Source: Pilatotrama ljubarskyi
Lineage: Eukaryota > Basidiomycota > Agaricomycetes > Polyporales > Polyporaceae
NCBI GenBank assembly: GCA_022385805.1
Contig: MU277670.1
Coordinates: 529,102 to 593,101 of the forward strand
Length of the DNA: 64,000 nt
Direction of reading: 5' to 3'
Both the position numbers and the translations under genes were made by a program. The notes beneath the pieces were generated by a model, which was not told the origin of the DNA, did not search any database, and saw nothing but the letters and a program-made list of their open reading frames with translations. Below are positions 34,390 to 47,961 of this stretch, in pieces. The first letter of the stretch is position 1, and each line of letters starts with the position of its first letter.

Positions 34390-36195
34390 ATGACCATGGT
34401 GCAACAAGCTGGTCCAGAGGCTGCCCACAAACTCCTTGACTTCGTCAACGCCTCGCCAACCCCGTTCCATGCCGTCCAGGCTGCAGCCGCTCGTCTGGAG
34501 AAGGCGGGATTCCAGAAGGTACACCGGGGACAGGAAGAGGGAGTCGAGGGACGATTCGGATTCTGATGATCACGGCAGGTCCGTGAGCGGGACGAATGGG
34601 AGAAGAGCTTGAAGGCGGGCGGCAAGTACTACCTCACTCGGTTGGTCTTCCGAGTCTATGTGGACCATGGCCCATCTCTGACGCAATAAATGCGCGAAAT
34701 AGCAACCAGAGCGCCCTTCTTGCGTTCACCCTCCCGCAGAACTGGCGACCTGGGGCTGGTGTATCCATCGTCGCGACCCATGTCGATAGTCCCAATCTGA
34801 GGGTCAGTTCGCTACCTGGCGCTATGAAGCTAACTTAGAATCCCGAGCCTGACGTAGCCATGATACTCAGGTCAGACCCGTGTCTAAGCGCACCAAGGCT
34901 GGCTACCTTCAGGTTGGTGTCGAGCTCTACGGCGGAGGCATCTGGCACGCCTGGTTCGACCGCGACTTGTCCCTGGCCGGCAGAGTGGTTCTTGCGGATA
35001 AGAGCGGAAACTTCACCTCCAAACTTGTGAAGATCGACAGGCCGATCCTCCGCATCCCAAACGTCGCCATCCACCGTAGGAAGCCTTTCTTATTACGTGC
35101 CACCTTGCCTGACCGGATGTCCAGTGAACAGAGGCACCGCCGATGACTTCAAGTTCAATACGGAGACGGAATTCGTACCCATTCTCGGGCTTGTAGAATC
35201 GCAGCTGAACGCCACCTCAACCTCGAGTAAGGAGACGCCCAAGGCAGCCTCAGACATACAGGGCAACCACCACTCTGCCCTCTTGGAGCTCTTGAGCGAG
35301 CACCTCTCTGTGTCGCCGGAGTACATTCATGATTTTGAGCTGTACGTCTGTGTGACAACCTCCTCGTGACCTTATCTGACATATAGCCCAGCCATCTGTA
35401 TGATACCCAACCGGCTGTCCTGGGCGGCTTGAGGAATGAGTTCGTGTTCAGCCCGAGGATGGACAATCAATTCTCATCGTAAGCCGACGAGCCCTCCAGT
35501 ACATTCGTTTAGGACTCAGCCGCCTCTAGGTTCGCTGCAGTGGAAGCTATCTCGACGTTCGCGGCTTCGTCTTCCTTCAACGTGCTTGAGGGGAACGTGA
35601 ACTGCATCGCGCTCTTCAATCACGAAGAGATCGGTTCTGTCTCGACGTCCGGGGCAGAATCGTCTCTTATCCCCTTCCTGCTTCAGCGCCTCTCACCCTC
35701 TCCCGCTGCGTACGCGCAGTCCGTCGCCCGCTCCTTCCTCATCAGCGCGGACATGGGCCACGCCGTGCATCCCAATTACACCAGCAAGCACGAGGATAAT
35801 CATACTCCGCACGTCAACGGCGGTGTAGTCATCAAGACAAACGCAAAGCAGCGCTATGCCAGCGACTCCATCGGCAGTTTCATCGTGAAAAAGCTGATCG
35901 AGAAGAAGGGCGGCAAGGTGCAGGAATACGAGATCCGGAACGACATGTATGCTGTTGCGCTTACTGCCCCTCGCACGCCGCTGATACTATTTCCGTGCCT
36001 AGGGTTTGCGGCTCCACTGTGGGACCCATGCTGTCGAAGATCGGTGTCCGGACCGTGGACGTCGGCTGCGCGATGTTATCTATGCACTCCATTCGCGAAA
36101 CCGCTGGGTCGGAAGACGTCCAAGCCGCCATCGACCTCTTCACGTCCTTTTTCGAGGGCTTCGCGGAGCTCGACAGGACGCTCACTGTCGAGTAA
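34390..36195 (+). CDS. APE4: Aspartyl aminopeptidase (M18 family)
   Basis: This is a cytosolic zinc metallopeptidase that removes N-terminal acidic residues; yeast Ape4 is also carried to the vacuole. The start MTMVQQAGPEAAHKLLDFVN and SPTPFHAVQAAAARLEKAGF match the M18 N-terminus. After short introns come KAGGKYYLTR, NQSALLAFTLPQNW, IVATHVDSPNLRV (metal ligand H), then YGGGIWHAWFDRDLSLAGRV with the conserved Asp. Next come ALFNHEEIGSVSTSGAESSL with the catalytic Glu pair, SADMGHAVHPNYTSKHEDNH, and the end CGSTVGPMLSKIGVRTVDVG, CAMLSMHSIRETAGSEDV and LDRTLTVE. All family blocks are present in order, so the enzyme should be active. Confidence 0.94.
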
Positions 36196-36421
36196 TGTCT
36201 GTAAAGTATAGACCCGTTGGCATCGCTCACGATCTACTAGCCCAATACATTCGTGCAAACTCATCGCAGGTTTGCGTGCCTAATATTTGACTTGAGAGGA
36301 CGTGCTTGACTTTATCCGTTCGAGCCAACTTTGAGTGAACTGATGTCGACAGGCGTGCGAAGCCCATGTTGGCACATGCACGTATGCAAATCCGCAGTCT
36401 GACGGTTTAACTCCGACTCCG
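36196..36421. promoter_or_regulatory. Spacer before the GNAT array
   Basis: This holds the aspartyl aminopeptidase 3' end and presumably the promoter of GNAT copy 1. No motif was recognised. Confidence 0.35.
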
Positions 36422-37557
36422 ATGCTGACCAAGGTCAGAGTCACCAGCACGGATGGCAGCGCATCCCCGTGGCTTCTTTCGGAGAAGTCGGGGCGTTTTG
36501 CAGAGTATGTCGAGGTGATGCCTCTGAGATATAGTACGTCGTTTCGTTCTATATAACTTCGCCGGTGGTGACTGACCAAAAACACTCAGTTGACATTCCG
36601 AGAGCGACAAGGACATGTTATGCAGCGTTCCGCGCTGACTCCTACACCCGTTATTTCGATGTAAGCCTGGCAGTCAGCTCTCGACCCTACCTCGTCATGC
36701 TCAATAGTGCACTGATGCCCAGGATGCCGACGCCTTGCCCATGCGCGAACTGCGCGAGAAGCTCCGGATGTCCGCGTCCCTCGCGGACGGTGTGCGTGAA
36801 GGAAGAACATACTGCGTCAATAACGGCGATGCCATCGTCTCAATGTGCGTCGAAGTCTAATGATACCTCCCTCGCTAGTATACACCATACCGACGAAGCC
36901 GAATCGGTGGCTTGCCAGGACAGAGGCGTGGCCATCTGAGTTCCATGCTGCTGCCCATCCTAGACGCCGTCGAGTCAAAAGAAGTTGCGGAGGTTCGTCT
37001 CGCTAGAATTTGCCAGTGCTTGGTCCAGGTAATATTCGCCCAACTGCCTATAGGAAGAAAGAGTTCAGAGGCAAGGTAGGAGAGCTGCTGAAGAGTGCCT
37101 TCGGCGATGGCGTCGAGGACTTGATCGAAATCCGGGGACTCGCGACGGCCCTGGAAAACCAAGGACCAGGTTATGCGACGGCGCTCATGAATATCGCGAA
37201 TGACATGGTAAGTAGTGTGGTCTCAATCCTGATATCGGTGTGCCCTCACTGATGCTCGCCGTGGCCATCGGCTTCAGAGTGACGCGCAAGGCCGTGGTGT
37301 GTTCGCAGTCACTACTGATGCGCACGGTTTCTACCGAGCGGTTGACTATACGCTCGTCCAAGAAGGTTTCATCGGAGAGGATAACCCTACCTGGGTCGGC
37401 CCCCCGATAGGCATACGAATTGTCAGTCGTCCTCCTGGATCTACGCATTGCGTCTCTGACCTGCTGCCCTGGTCGCTCCCTATAGATGTATAGGGCACCC
37501 AAGAGGACCTCTGAGCATTTTGAGAACGGATCAGCCCAGGAGGTAGTGTCTTCTTGA
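36422..37557 (+). CDS. GNAT-family N-acetyltransferase, array copy 1
   Basis: A member of the GCN5-related acetyltransferase superfamily. Exons read MLTKVRVTSTDG..VEVMPLRY, then IDIPRATRTCYAAFRADSYT, DADALPMRELREKLRM with VNNGDAIVS, SMLLPILDAVESKEVAE, KKEFRGKVGELLKSAFGDGV, and motif A LATALENQGPGYATALMNIA (acetyl-CoA pyrophosphate loop Q-x-x-G-x-A). The GNAT C-terminal half follows: VFAVTTDAHGFYRAVDYTLV and GEDNPTW. An intron from GTCAGTCG to CTATAG then leads to a short tail starting MYRAPKRTSEHFENG and the stop at 37555-37557. The substrate is unknown. Gene structure, length and tail are shared with the four following copies, so this is one unit of a tandem duplication. Confidence 0.78.
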
Positions 37558-37898
37558 CCGTTCCCATCTGCGTACCGCTGTCGAGTCCTGCGAAATCGAG
37601 TATCATCTGCTGCATGAGCAAGCTGCCATGTGATGACATTGCTGGCATATTAAAGCGCCACGGACGCTTCTGCTCGATGCCACTGCGGCTCGTGTGTAGT
37701 CTCGACGCTGCTGCGGAACCTAGCACTACGTTACTGCGCGCCATTGGTGCGCCGCTGACGCGTCGACACGGCTGCTGCGTTTCGATGGCATGGTATCTGT
37801 TCCTGGCCGCAGCCTTGTGCGTATCATAAGAAGACCGGGGCTGAGCTCTCCTACATTCTGCAACTACCTAGACTTCCAGGTCGTCATTGATAGCACTG
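37558..37898. other. Spacer between GNAT copies 1 and 2
   Basis: 341 bp, likely terminator of copy 1 and promoter of copy 2. No gene was seen. Confidence 0.4.
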
Positions 37899-38983
37899 AT
37901 GCAGCAGCGGACGAGTGACCTCCATGATGATCGTGGCGGATCATCAGCCAGTCTGGAAGATGACCCCAATGGGGATACCTTGACGTCTCTGCGATATAGT
38001 CAGCCTCTCTCGTGGTGTCTTGCGGATGTATGGCGTTGACGCGCCTTCGGATCCGTAGCTGACATCCCGGCGGCGGTACGGAATACGTCTGATGCAATAC
38101 AGGACGGCCTTTTGTCTCATTATCTGGATGTGCGTCTGGCCGTTCCTACCTTGCGTAACTGGGAAAAACTGACGAGTTTCTAGGACGTCGATACTGCCCC
38201 TGGGCGAGATTGCAGGCAGAGTCTTGCTCTTGGCGTCAACTACGCAGACCATGTCTTTGCTCGCAGAGCTTGGACCTTCAACCATGGCGATGCAATGCTC
38301 ACCGTGTACGGCTTAAGCCTCCAACATGTAGACTTCGCAGCTGATGCAGCGAGATATGCAGCCGCTTTCCGGGTGATAAGCGGGGGCCACTGTTGCCGCT
38401 CATCGCTCCCGCACTGAAGGCGTTCGATACAGAAGAACTGGCCAAGGTGCGTCACTGGCACGAACCTTGCATTCAGGGTGATGCTTTCCGCCACCTTTCA
38501 TCATCTAGAGGAAGAAAGAAGTCTCGCAGGCATATGGTGCTATGTTGAAGGCCACTTTCGGAGATACTCTCCGGGACCTGATCGAAGTGGAAGGGCTGGC
38601 AACGGCGCCAGCGAAACAAGGCTTGGGCTATGGCACCCGCCTCATGGGCCTCGTGAATGATATGGTTAGCTTCCCTGTGTCCATTGCGTGCACTTGGTGG
38701 TAGTTGACTCCAGCTCGCCCTAGGCTGATGCGCAGAACCGCGGAGTGTATATCCTCACGAGTGACGCGCATGGGTTCTACGAGACCGTTGGTTACACGGT
38801 CGTTCAAGAGGACGTCGTTGGCGCCGACAATCCGACATGGGACGGTACCCCAGTACCCTTAAGGATCGTGAGTCCGGACAGAAACGACGACGAGACGAAT
38901 GCTCATATGTATACTATCGTTAGATGTACAGGTGGCCAAGGGCCCTCGATGTCTCCTCTGGGAAGATAGAGTCCTATAACTGA
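37899..38983 (+). CDS. GNAT-family N-acetyltransferase, array copy 2
   Basis: This is a paralogue of copy 1 with the same exon order. The first exon, MQQRTSDLHDDRGG..LTSLRY, splices to TDIPAAVRNTSDAIQDGLLS, then DVDTAPGRDCRQSL with NHGDAMLTV, EICSRFPGDKRGPLLPLIAP and LKAFDTEELAK. Next come KKEVSQAYGAMLKATFGDTL, motif A LATAPAKQGLGYGTRLMGLV, and GVYILTSDAHGFYETVGYTV. The tail after the last intron is MYRWPRALDVSSGKIESYN, stop 38981-38983. At first sight the region appears broken, because unspliced frames are short. With introns placed as in copy 1, all exons join in frame, so I judge it intact. The exon 1/2 donor (GTCAGC) is weak. Substrate unknown. Confidence 0.68.
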
Positions 38984-39396
38984 GTGGTTTCCGTTCAAGC
39001 TGCCCGTCCGATCGCTTTCAACCCTCGCTGCTGAGGCGCCGCAGCGCACTGGCCTGATAACGCGATAGTACCTGATGGCCAATGCCGCAACGTCTGACTT
39101 ACTTGCGCGTTGAAGCTCATAAGCTGGAATAGGTCTCCGACCATAAGGGCATTGTTCACATCAGGATCAAACCGTCTTAACTCGAGTCCCCGATGTTCAG
39201 GGATATGTTAACGTTTCGACACTTCTCCCTTGCACGACTGCGGAGGTCGCAGTAGCCTGAATAGACCGTCAGCTGTCCTATGTAGCCATGCGGCTATTAC
39301 TGATGGTCTCGGGGAGAGTCGGCTTACCTAGGCGGCTACAACGCCTTATAACTGCGCGGCGCGCCTGCGGTTGGGCCCGGCGGGCGATAGGCAGAC
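38984..39396. other. Spacer between GNAT copies 2 and 3
   Basis: 413 bp without a supported gene. Confidence 0.4.
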
Positions 39397-40508
39397 ATGG
39401 AACCTCCAAACCCCACTGCTCCTGTGGGGTACCCTTGCGAGCAAATTCCGCTTGTGGGGGAACATGGTAGTCGTACAGAACGTCAATACGTCGACGTGGC
39501 ACCTCTAAAATATGGTACGCCGTTATCCACCCTCCTTGCAAAAATTCGCCAGCGTTGAATACATACCGCCAGGCGATGTACCTACCGGTGCCGACACAGT
39601 GTATAGAGCCTTCGTTAACGACTCCATTATGGAGGACTACCGGGTGAGTCGGGCTCTCCGTCGTGCCTCGACATGCCATTTGCCAGTACCACTAGCTCAT
39701 GGAACGCCCAGTCGGTTGATACTGCGCCACTCCACGAGACGCGCTGGAGAATCAGGCATAATCTCACCTTGGTGGATGCAGTGCACCAGGGGAGAGTACT
39801 GACTGTCAACCAAGGAAAAGCGGTATTGCTGTAGTGAGTTACATTCCACCGGGCCGGAATTGCAGAGTGCTGGTGCTCCGGGGAACATATTAATGAACCT
39901 AGCAAGGTGTATAAATTCTTCTTCAATCTATTGGAGAAGTTCGATAGCCCAGAATCGATGAAGGTGTGTGCCAATCCACGACCCCCTTTCGGTGCGCTGA
40001 ACGGACGTGAAGCGCACTGCATGGCTGACCAGTACTGTAGAGAAAGACGGAGTTTCGAGGCCTAGTAAGGTCGCTGAGCCAGGATGCCTTCGGAGAGCAC
40101 CTCAAAGATATGTACGACCTCCAAATGCTGGCCACAGCCCCTGAGGCGCAGGGTCAAGGCTACGGGTCTGCTCTCGTCACTGGGGTGACTGACATGGTAT
40201 GGCAGTAGGTAGGAGGTCCGGCGACGCGTGCTTATCCTGTTGTATTCAGGCCGATGCCGAAGGCCGCGACGTATGGGTTATTTCTGGCGATGCCTACAAA
40301 TTCTACGAACGGCTGGGATTCGTCGTTGTCCGCAAAGCCGTCCTGGGTGGAGACAATCCGGATTGGCACGAGGAGCCCATCCCCGTGTATGTGGTGAGTA
40401 GCCTCGCTGCCTCCCGCGCGTTTCCGTGCGTCTCATAGTGTTGGCTTACAGCTGCATAGACCTGCACGTCTTAAGGCCGAAGACTATGACCAAGGGCAGC
40501 GCGGCTGA
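39397..40508 (+). CDS. GNAT-family N-acetyltransferase, array copy 3
   Basis: The start MEPPNPTAPVGYPCEQ leads to RQYVDVAPLKY, spliced to GDVPTGADTVYRAFVNDSIM. Then come SVDTAPLHETRWRIRHNLTL and GRVLTVNQGKA, and after an intron SGEHINEPSKVYKFFFNLLE. Next are RKTEFRGLVRSLSQDAFGEH, motif A LATAPEAQGQGYGSALVTGV, VWVISGDAYKFYERLGFVVV and the tail LHRPARLKAEDYDQGQRG. One junction is odd. Sister copies split the codon of a K-Y pair with GTGAGT here, but in this copy that choice would create a stop, so a shifted site (GTATTG..CAGAG) must be used or the copy is impaired. Everything else is in frame. Confidence 0.68.
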
Positions 40509-40943
40509 GGATATTGTATCATGAAGCATGTATACTCACATGTGTTCCGGGGTCGAGATCGCTTGCATTGTGGCTCCAGTCCATAGGTATACGCGTCGGA
40601 GTGTATGCGTAGATTTTGGAGCTGTCCAGCACCCTGAGTACCATCGTGGATGGAGAACGAGATACAAAGTCAGCGGCCAAGTACATAGTGGTCGAGTTCA
40701 AGGGCGATGGGCGCTCGTCTGCTGTATCGCTCGAGCGCTCGGACATTTCGGGCATCCGCTACAGCACTTGTGCTGAGACGCAGCTCCGCTGCCAACATGC
40801 ACTGATGTTCTCACTGTTCCGAGATACTCGGGCACCGCTCTCAATAAGCACCAGGCCCCGGAGTAGGCAGGCTCCGCCTTCTTCTACCTGAGCCCTACTC
40901 TCTACTCCCGGCCGTGGCAGCTGCACCTTACACTGGCCTCGAC
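40509..40943. other. Spacer between GNAT copies 3 and 4
   Basis: 435 bp. A 91-codon frame near 40616 contains KYIVVEFKGDGRSSAVSLER but has no clear partner exon or match to the array. It is left unassigned. Confidence 0.35.
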
Positions 40944-42029
40944 ATGCACACCTCAGAGCTGAAGTACTGCGATGAGAAGACGCCACTGCTGCGACAGCCT
41001 CGGCGGGAGCACCAGGTAGTGCCTATGAAGCGTGGTATGTGCCCTCAGGGTAGACGGCGCATCCAGCGTAATGACTGCCGGTCATCGTCCTTGTACAGCC
41101 CATATGGCCCGTGGTGCCGATGGTGTACACAGAGCTTTCACGTATGACTCGTTGATGGTGTACTTCGCCGTGAGCTCGAGCCTTCACTGTCTCGCGGAGG
41201 TACGCTGAACGCCTGATGATAGTCTGTCGACACTGCGCCGTTCCGGGAGGCTCGTCAAAAGGCGGGCTACTATATCATGTTCGACGGCGCGATACGACAA
41301 GGGCGTATGCTTACCGTGGACGAGGGCAGGGCCGTCATGAAATAGTAGGTCAATGTGTTCCTTCTGACGTCTCATCATTCAACAAAGCATGCATGCAGCG
41401 GAGGTCCTGGAGACGGCAAGCCTCCCAGGCTACATCGCTTCCTGACCTGGGTGCTCGACCAATTCGACACCCCCGAGCTTGTAAAGGCAAGCACCTGTAT
41501 ATTCCTGCGGTGACTCGACTAGGCAAGTTGACCGCTTGCGACACTAGCGAAAGACGGAGTTCATGGGCAAGGTCGTGGCGATGGTCACAGATGCACTCGG
41601 CGAGAAGGTGGCGGATATGTACGAGATACAGGCGATTGCAACGGCACCAGAGGCTCAAGAGCGAGGCTATGGTACCGCACTCGTCACCACAGTGACAGAC
41701 ATGGTGCTCTGGAGCCTCATCTCGGCGCAAAGGGCGGTAGCTGATTCACCCTCAGGGCGACGCTCAGGGTCGTGACGTCTGGCTGATCACGACCGACGCA
41801 TACCCATTCTACGAGTCGCTCGGCTTCTCCACCATCCGGAGCGACCTTGTCGGCGCGGACAACTCCGCGTGGGACGGCGCACCTATCACGATCCGTCTGG
41901 TCAGTCTATCGTGCAGGTGGAAGACCTGTGATGTGAGCTGACTTGAATCTACCCAAGATGCACAGGCCGGCAAAGAGAGAAACTTCAACACCCGAGAAGC
42001 CAGCAGTCAACTACACCGAGGATGCATAG
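40944..42029 (+). CDS. GNAT-family N-acetyltransferase, array copy 4
   Basis: The start MHTSELKYCDEKTPLLRQ..VVPMKR splices (intron GTATGTGCC..TGTACAG) to AHMARGADGVHRAFTYDSLM, then a middle exon with MLTVDEGRAVMKY split by GTAGGT, GGPGDGKPP and FLTWVLDQFDTPELVK. Next come RKTEFMGKVVAMVTDALGEK, motif A IATAPEAQERGYGTALVTTV, VWLITTDAYPFYESLGFSTI, and the tail MHRPAKRETSTPEKPAV, stop 42027-42029. This copy shows the family gene structure most clearly. It is likely functional; substrate unknown. Confidence 0.75.
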
Positions 42030-42491
42030 GTGGTACTTGGCGACAAGTGGTTGGGACTTGGTCTTTATGGACTTTTTGGGAAGGACGGCTGGCACTTGTA
42101 CTCACACATCTTCGCGGGAATGAACAGTACCGTCACAAAGCCTGCCGAAGGCCCAAGTGGGATGTACAGCCCAAGAGTCCAGCCTTGTAGCGAGCCGAGC
42201 AGACGTCCCAACTGCGATAAGCCAGGCAATGATCGCCATAAGAGTTTCGCCCTGGTAACTCCGCCCATTGGCAATACAGTCCTCGATAGAGACGGGACCC
42301 GCGCCATCCACATGGCCGGTCACACAGTCGGGCCCCGGGCGCGGCGCTGATCATAGCTATTTCGATGCTTGCTTCACTTCATGCTGTCTGCGCTAGGGCA
42401 GGGCGGCAAGCCGAGATGTCTCCAAGCTGAAAGGACGAAGCGTCTGGCCGACAGGGTGGAGTCCTTGTCTTCTGCGCGGACGCACTTTGCC
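42030..42491. other. Spacer between GNAT copies 4 and 5
   Basis: 462 bp. Both strands contain open frames of about 70-100 codons. Minus-strand fragments such as GLYIPLGPSAGFVTVLF look hydrophobic, but no gene model can be supported. Confidence 0.35.
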
Positions 42492-43540
42492 ATGGAAGTC
42501 CTGGGAGAAGCCGCGCCGCTCTTACTCGGCGATGTCGGGGAGCTAGTGGAGGGCGATGTGAAGCGCATGAAGTGCAGTTAGTACGCGTGCACCCAACCAT
42601 GCGTTACAATGATCTTACCCCGTCAAAGGTCACCTCCCCAAGGCCGTCGACACAGTCCAGAAGATCCTCGCTGACGAAGCTTTGATGTTCTACATCGCTG
42701 TAGGTCGCCTTGAAGCTCGTGTGGGTAGTCTGAAGGACCTCAGGCTCTGACCTCGCAACAACAGTCCGCGGACACAAGAGCGTTCTTCGAAACACGGTGG
42801 AAGCTGCGAAACGGTCTCCTGATGCTGGATGGCATACGCCAGAAGCGGATGCTTACCGTAAACGCAGGCGAATCTGTGATGAAATAGTGAGTGTGCAGTG
42901 ATCAGCACAACGCGCATCTTCACGGCGTTTCATGCTCTGCAGCGGTGCCCCAGGAAACAATCAGAGCAGCAAGCTCTACGAAGTGCTCATCAGCTTGCTC
43001 GAACTGTTTGATCCTGCCGAAGTGAAAAGGGTGAGTGTGGCACGTTGAGGTCTCCACGGACGGTTATCGCATGTCTCGGAAACGGGCTAGAGGAAGAAGG
43101 AAGCCTTGGAGAAGATTCAAGCACTGGCGAAGGCTGTGTTCAGTGACAAGGTTGAGGAAATGTATGAGATACAAGCTCTAGCCACCGCACCGGAAGCGCA
43201 AGGTCAAGGCTATGCCTCTGCCCTAGTCACAACAGCAACAGACATGGTAAGGCTGCACGGGCACACGTGCACTCACATTGCTTACTCTCATCTCGGTGAT
43301 ATCCAGGCAGACGCAGCGGGTAACGATACGTGGGTGCTCACCACCGAAGCTTACAGGTTCTATGAGCCGCTTGGGTTTGTCGTTATGGGTGAGTGCACCG
43401 TAGGAGAGAGCAATCCGACATGGGACCGCCCGCCGGTTATCCTGCGAGCAGTGAGTAACGCCCCCGCTCTGAAAGTCAAAGACCCTCAGGACAGCACTCA
43501 GATGCTCAGATACGCTACGAAGGGGAACGAGAAGGTTTGA
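42492..43540 (+). CDS. GNAT-family N-acetyltransferase, array copy 5
   Basis: The start MEVLGEAAPLLLGDVGELVE..VKRMKC splices to SHLPKAVDTVQKILADEALM, then MLDGIRQKRMLTVNAGESVM ending K-Y across a GTGAGT intron. GAPGNNQSSKLYEVLISLLE follows with LFDPAEVKR. Next come ALEKIQALAKAVFSDKVEEM, motif A LATAPEAQGQGYASALVTTA, WVLTTEAYRFYEPLGFVVMG and GESNPTW, and a tail DSTQMLRYATKGNEKV after a last intron. All joints are in frame. It is the last copy of the array; downstream lies the convergent IMP4 gene. Confidence 0.75.
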
Positions 43541-43843
43541 TGAAAGCACGGAAGCGAAATGACTCTGCTATTATGAAGTCAGCAAGCAAACCAAATGATA
43601 CACCTCGAGAAATTACTCACATTCTCCCCAGGTGGTTTGGGTCAATCAGACTGTCGACGTACCATCAAGAATAAGACGCGCCCAATACAGAGAGTGAGCA
43701 GCTGTTATAAGGGCCCGAGCTGGACCTGTATCCCAGATGGCATAGTATACAACCAGCAGAGTGCAGTGAAGACATGTGAAGTGTCCCTTCCCGTTGGCCA
43801 GCTGGTTTGGCAACAGGGGCGAGGCGGAAGACTATAACATAGA
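43541..43843. other. Convergent 3' spacer between GNAT copy 5 and IMP4
   Basis: 303 bp between two stop codons. No gene was seen. Confidence 0.4.
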
Positions 43844-45134
43844 CTACCGTCGTACTCGCTTCTTCCGGCTGTTTTCTGAGTCGGCTTCGGCGGAGGCCGC
43901 AGCAGCGGATGGTCGTGGAGCGGGGCCGCTGAGCAGACTCCGCTTCTTTGCAGTGCGAGAGTAGTGCGCAAGGACCCATTCTCGCTCAGCTTCGGTCTGC
44001 TCAATAGTGCCCTGTCTGATCTCGTAGGCTGTCAAGGAAAGCATGCAAGGTGAACATCGGCGGTCAAAGAGGTGAGGACATCGGCTTACGCTTCATCTCA
44101 AACCGTGGCCCGACCTCCGCGAGCTGCACTTGCTTTGGCGGGATCTTCATGAAGACATGGTGTCTGTAGGAGAGCTTGTCATTTACACAGATATCGCTAG
44201 TCGGGCATTGTTGGCTCACCTGAAGGAGATGAAGTCATCTTCGTTTGAGAAGGTCATGACCCGCTTGCTGTCTTCCTTTGGTACTGGGAATATGTACTTG
44301 AGGACGTCCCGTATCCGCTCTCCTAGCTTCGAGGAGAAGTTCTCGAAAATGAGGTGGGGGTATTGCTCCGAGACGGTGGAGGACTTGTATGAGTCGATGT
44401 CGTGTCGTAGCTGGACGTTATGCAGCGTGAAGTATACGGTGGGGCCATGCGGGAAGTGTGAGACGATCATGGCGTCTGAACAGACGAGGCAGATGAGTTC
44501 AGTACGGCCTCACCGGCATAGACACTTTACACACCTGGCACGCCGCGGTGCTCGTGCAAAACAACAAGGTCGGTCACGTCGTTTGCTCTGCATGCCTCCG
44601 CTAGCTCCTTCACGACGTAATTTCCTCGGTTTATCCGGTGTGAGTTGGGGAAGACCAGACGCATTTCCTGCAGCAAGAACGTTCTCCTTTCATATTCCGT
44701 GCCGGCGATGCAGGGTAGCACATACACACCTTCGCGAACTGCAGAAGCTTGGAGCTGGGGTCTCTTGACGTAGTGACCACAATTTTAGGGTCGAGTATCC
44801 CGGCGCGAGAGTACTCATTATCAATGTGAGACGCGGGCTCTATGGACCAGGTGAGCTGCAAGCCATCGAAGAGCACACAGGCGATCGTACCTGCTTGCGC
44901 CTCGTCAAATGCCAAGTCACGGCCCAGGTCCTTCGCATCTTTCCTCAGCTCCGTCGGAAGAGCTTTGCCACTCGCAAGAGCATCCTTGATTTGCTGCTTC
45001 CGAGCGTATGTTTGCCGCTCTTGTGCCTCCAAGGACTTTGCGTAAATGTATTGGCGACGTTCGCGTGCTTGCCTGCGGAGCTGAGGATAGATTGGTAAGT
45101 CGGGTGCAATTACTGCCAAAGCTACACTCACCAT
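43844..45134 (-). CDS. IMP4: U3 snoRNP protein IMP4 (Brix domain)
   Basis: Imp4 binds U3 snoRNA with Imp3 and Mpp10 and promotes U3-pre-rRNA pairing in the nucleolus. The first exon appears to be only the ATG (45132-45134). GTGAGT follows at once, and the 51-bp intron (45081-45131) ends CTCAG before [20 protein letters not shown], the second to last residues of a normal Imp4 N-terminus. Next come [90 protein letters not shown] and [13 protein letters not shown]. The conserved end is [20 protein letters not shown] with [13 protein letters not shown] short basic tail ([10 protein letters not shown]) closes the protein. All Brix blocks are present. Confidence 0.93.
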
Positions 45135-45411
45135 GTCTGCAAGTGCCGATGTTGGGGACTGGAATCGTAGAGGTTGTGAAGGATGCAGGTGAGCAGGAGG
45201 ACGGCCTGTTGCAGTATGGGCGCTTCTTCTCGAGATCGGGCGCTTCGCAAATTTCGATCGAGCCCGAGGGAGATAAGATAAGATGTACTCGATCCAGCCA
45301 CACACTCCTCGAGCCAGTCAACTTCAGCCAGACGGTAGGTACGTTCATTCCAGGATTCTATTAGTAGTTCCAGGAAATAAGACATGGAGGGAGAACGGAT
45401 GGGCTGCGTAA
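45135..45411. other. Short spacer between IMP4 and ALG8
   Basis: 277 bp, presumably the IMP4 promoter and the ALG8 3' UTR. Nothing else was seen. Confidence 0.4.
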
Positions 45412-47698
<2,287 letters not shown>

Positions 47699-47961
47699 AG
47701 AAGCGGTCTTTGCGAGACGGTAGTGCCAGGTAGGGTAGTACAGAGCAGTTCACAGCGTGCAGGAATTCCAAAGTCGAGACAAGTGGCCAAGACGAGATGG
47801 TGGTCGTGAGCAGAGAGGATATGCCACATCGTACGCGCGCGCGCTCTCAGATCATGCGCACTCTGCAGCGCGTCTTGTCCTCGGCCACCATTCGCTTGTA
47901 CCCTGCGCCTACAAACAACGCCCATCCGACTACGAGCAACGACAGCAACGACAGGTCTGCC
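47699..47961. promoter_or_regulatory. Divergent promoter of ALG8 and VMA21
   Basis: 263 bp between opposite start codons. The VMA21 frame is open further upstream, but the residues there are basic and unlike the family. Confidence 0.45.

Noticed and set aside
37899..38983. GNAT copy 2 as a pseudogene
   Set aside because: Unspliced frames look broken, but introns placed as in copy 1 join all exons in frame.
42030..42360. Minus-strand hydrophobic fragments resembling a transporter helix
   Set aside because: They lie in different frames and no flanking exons could be joined.
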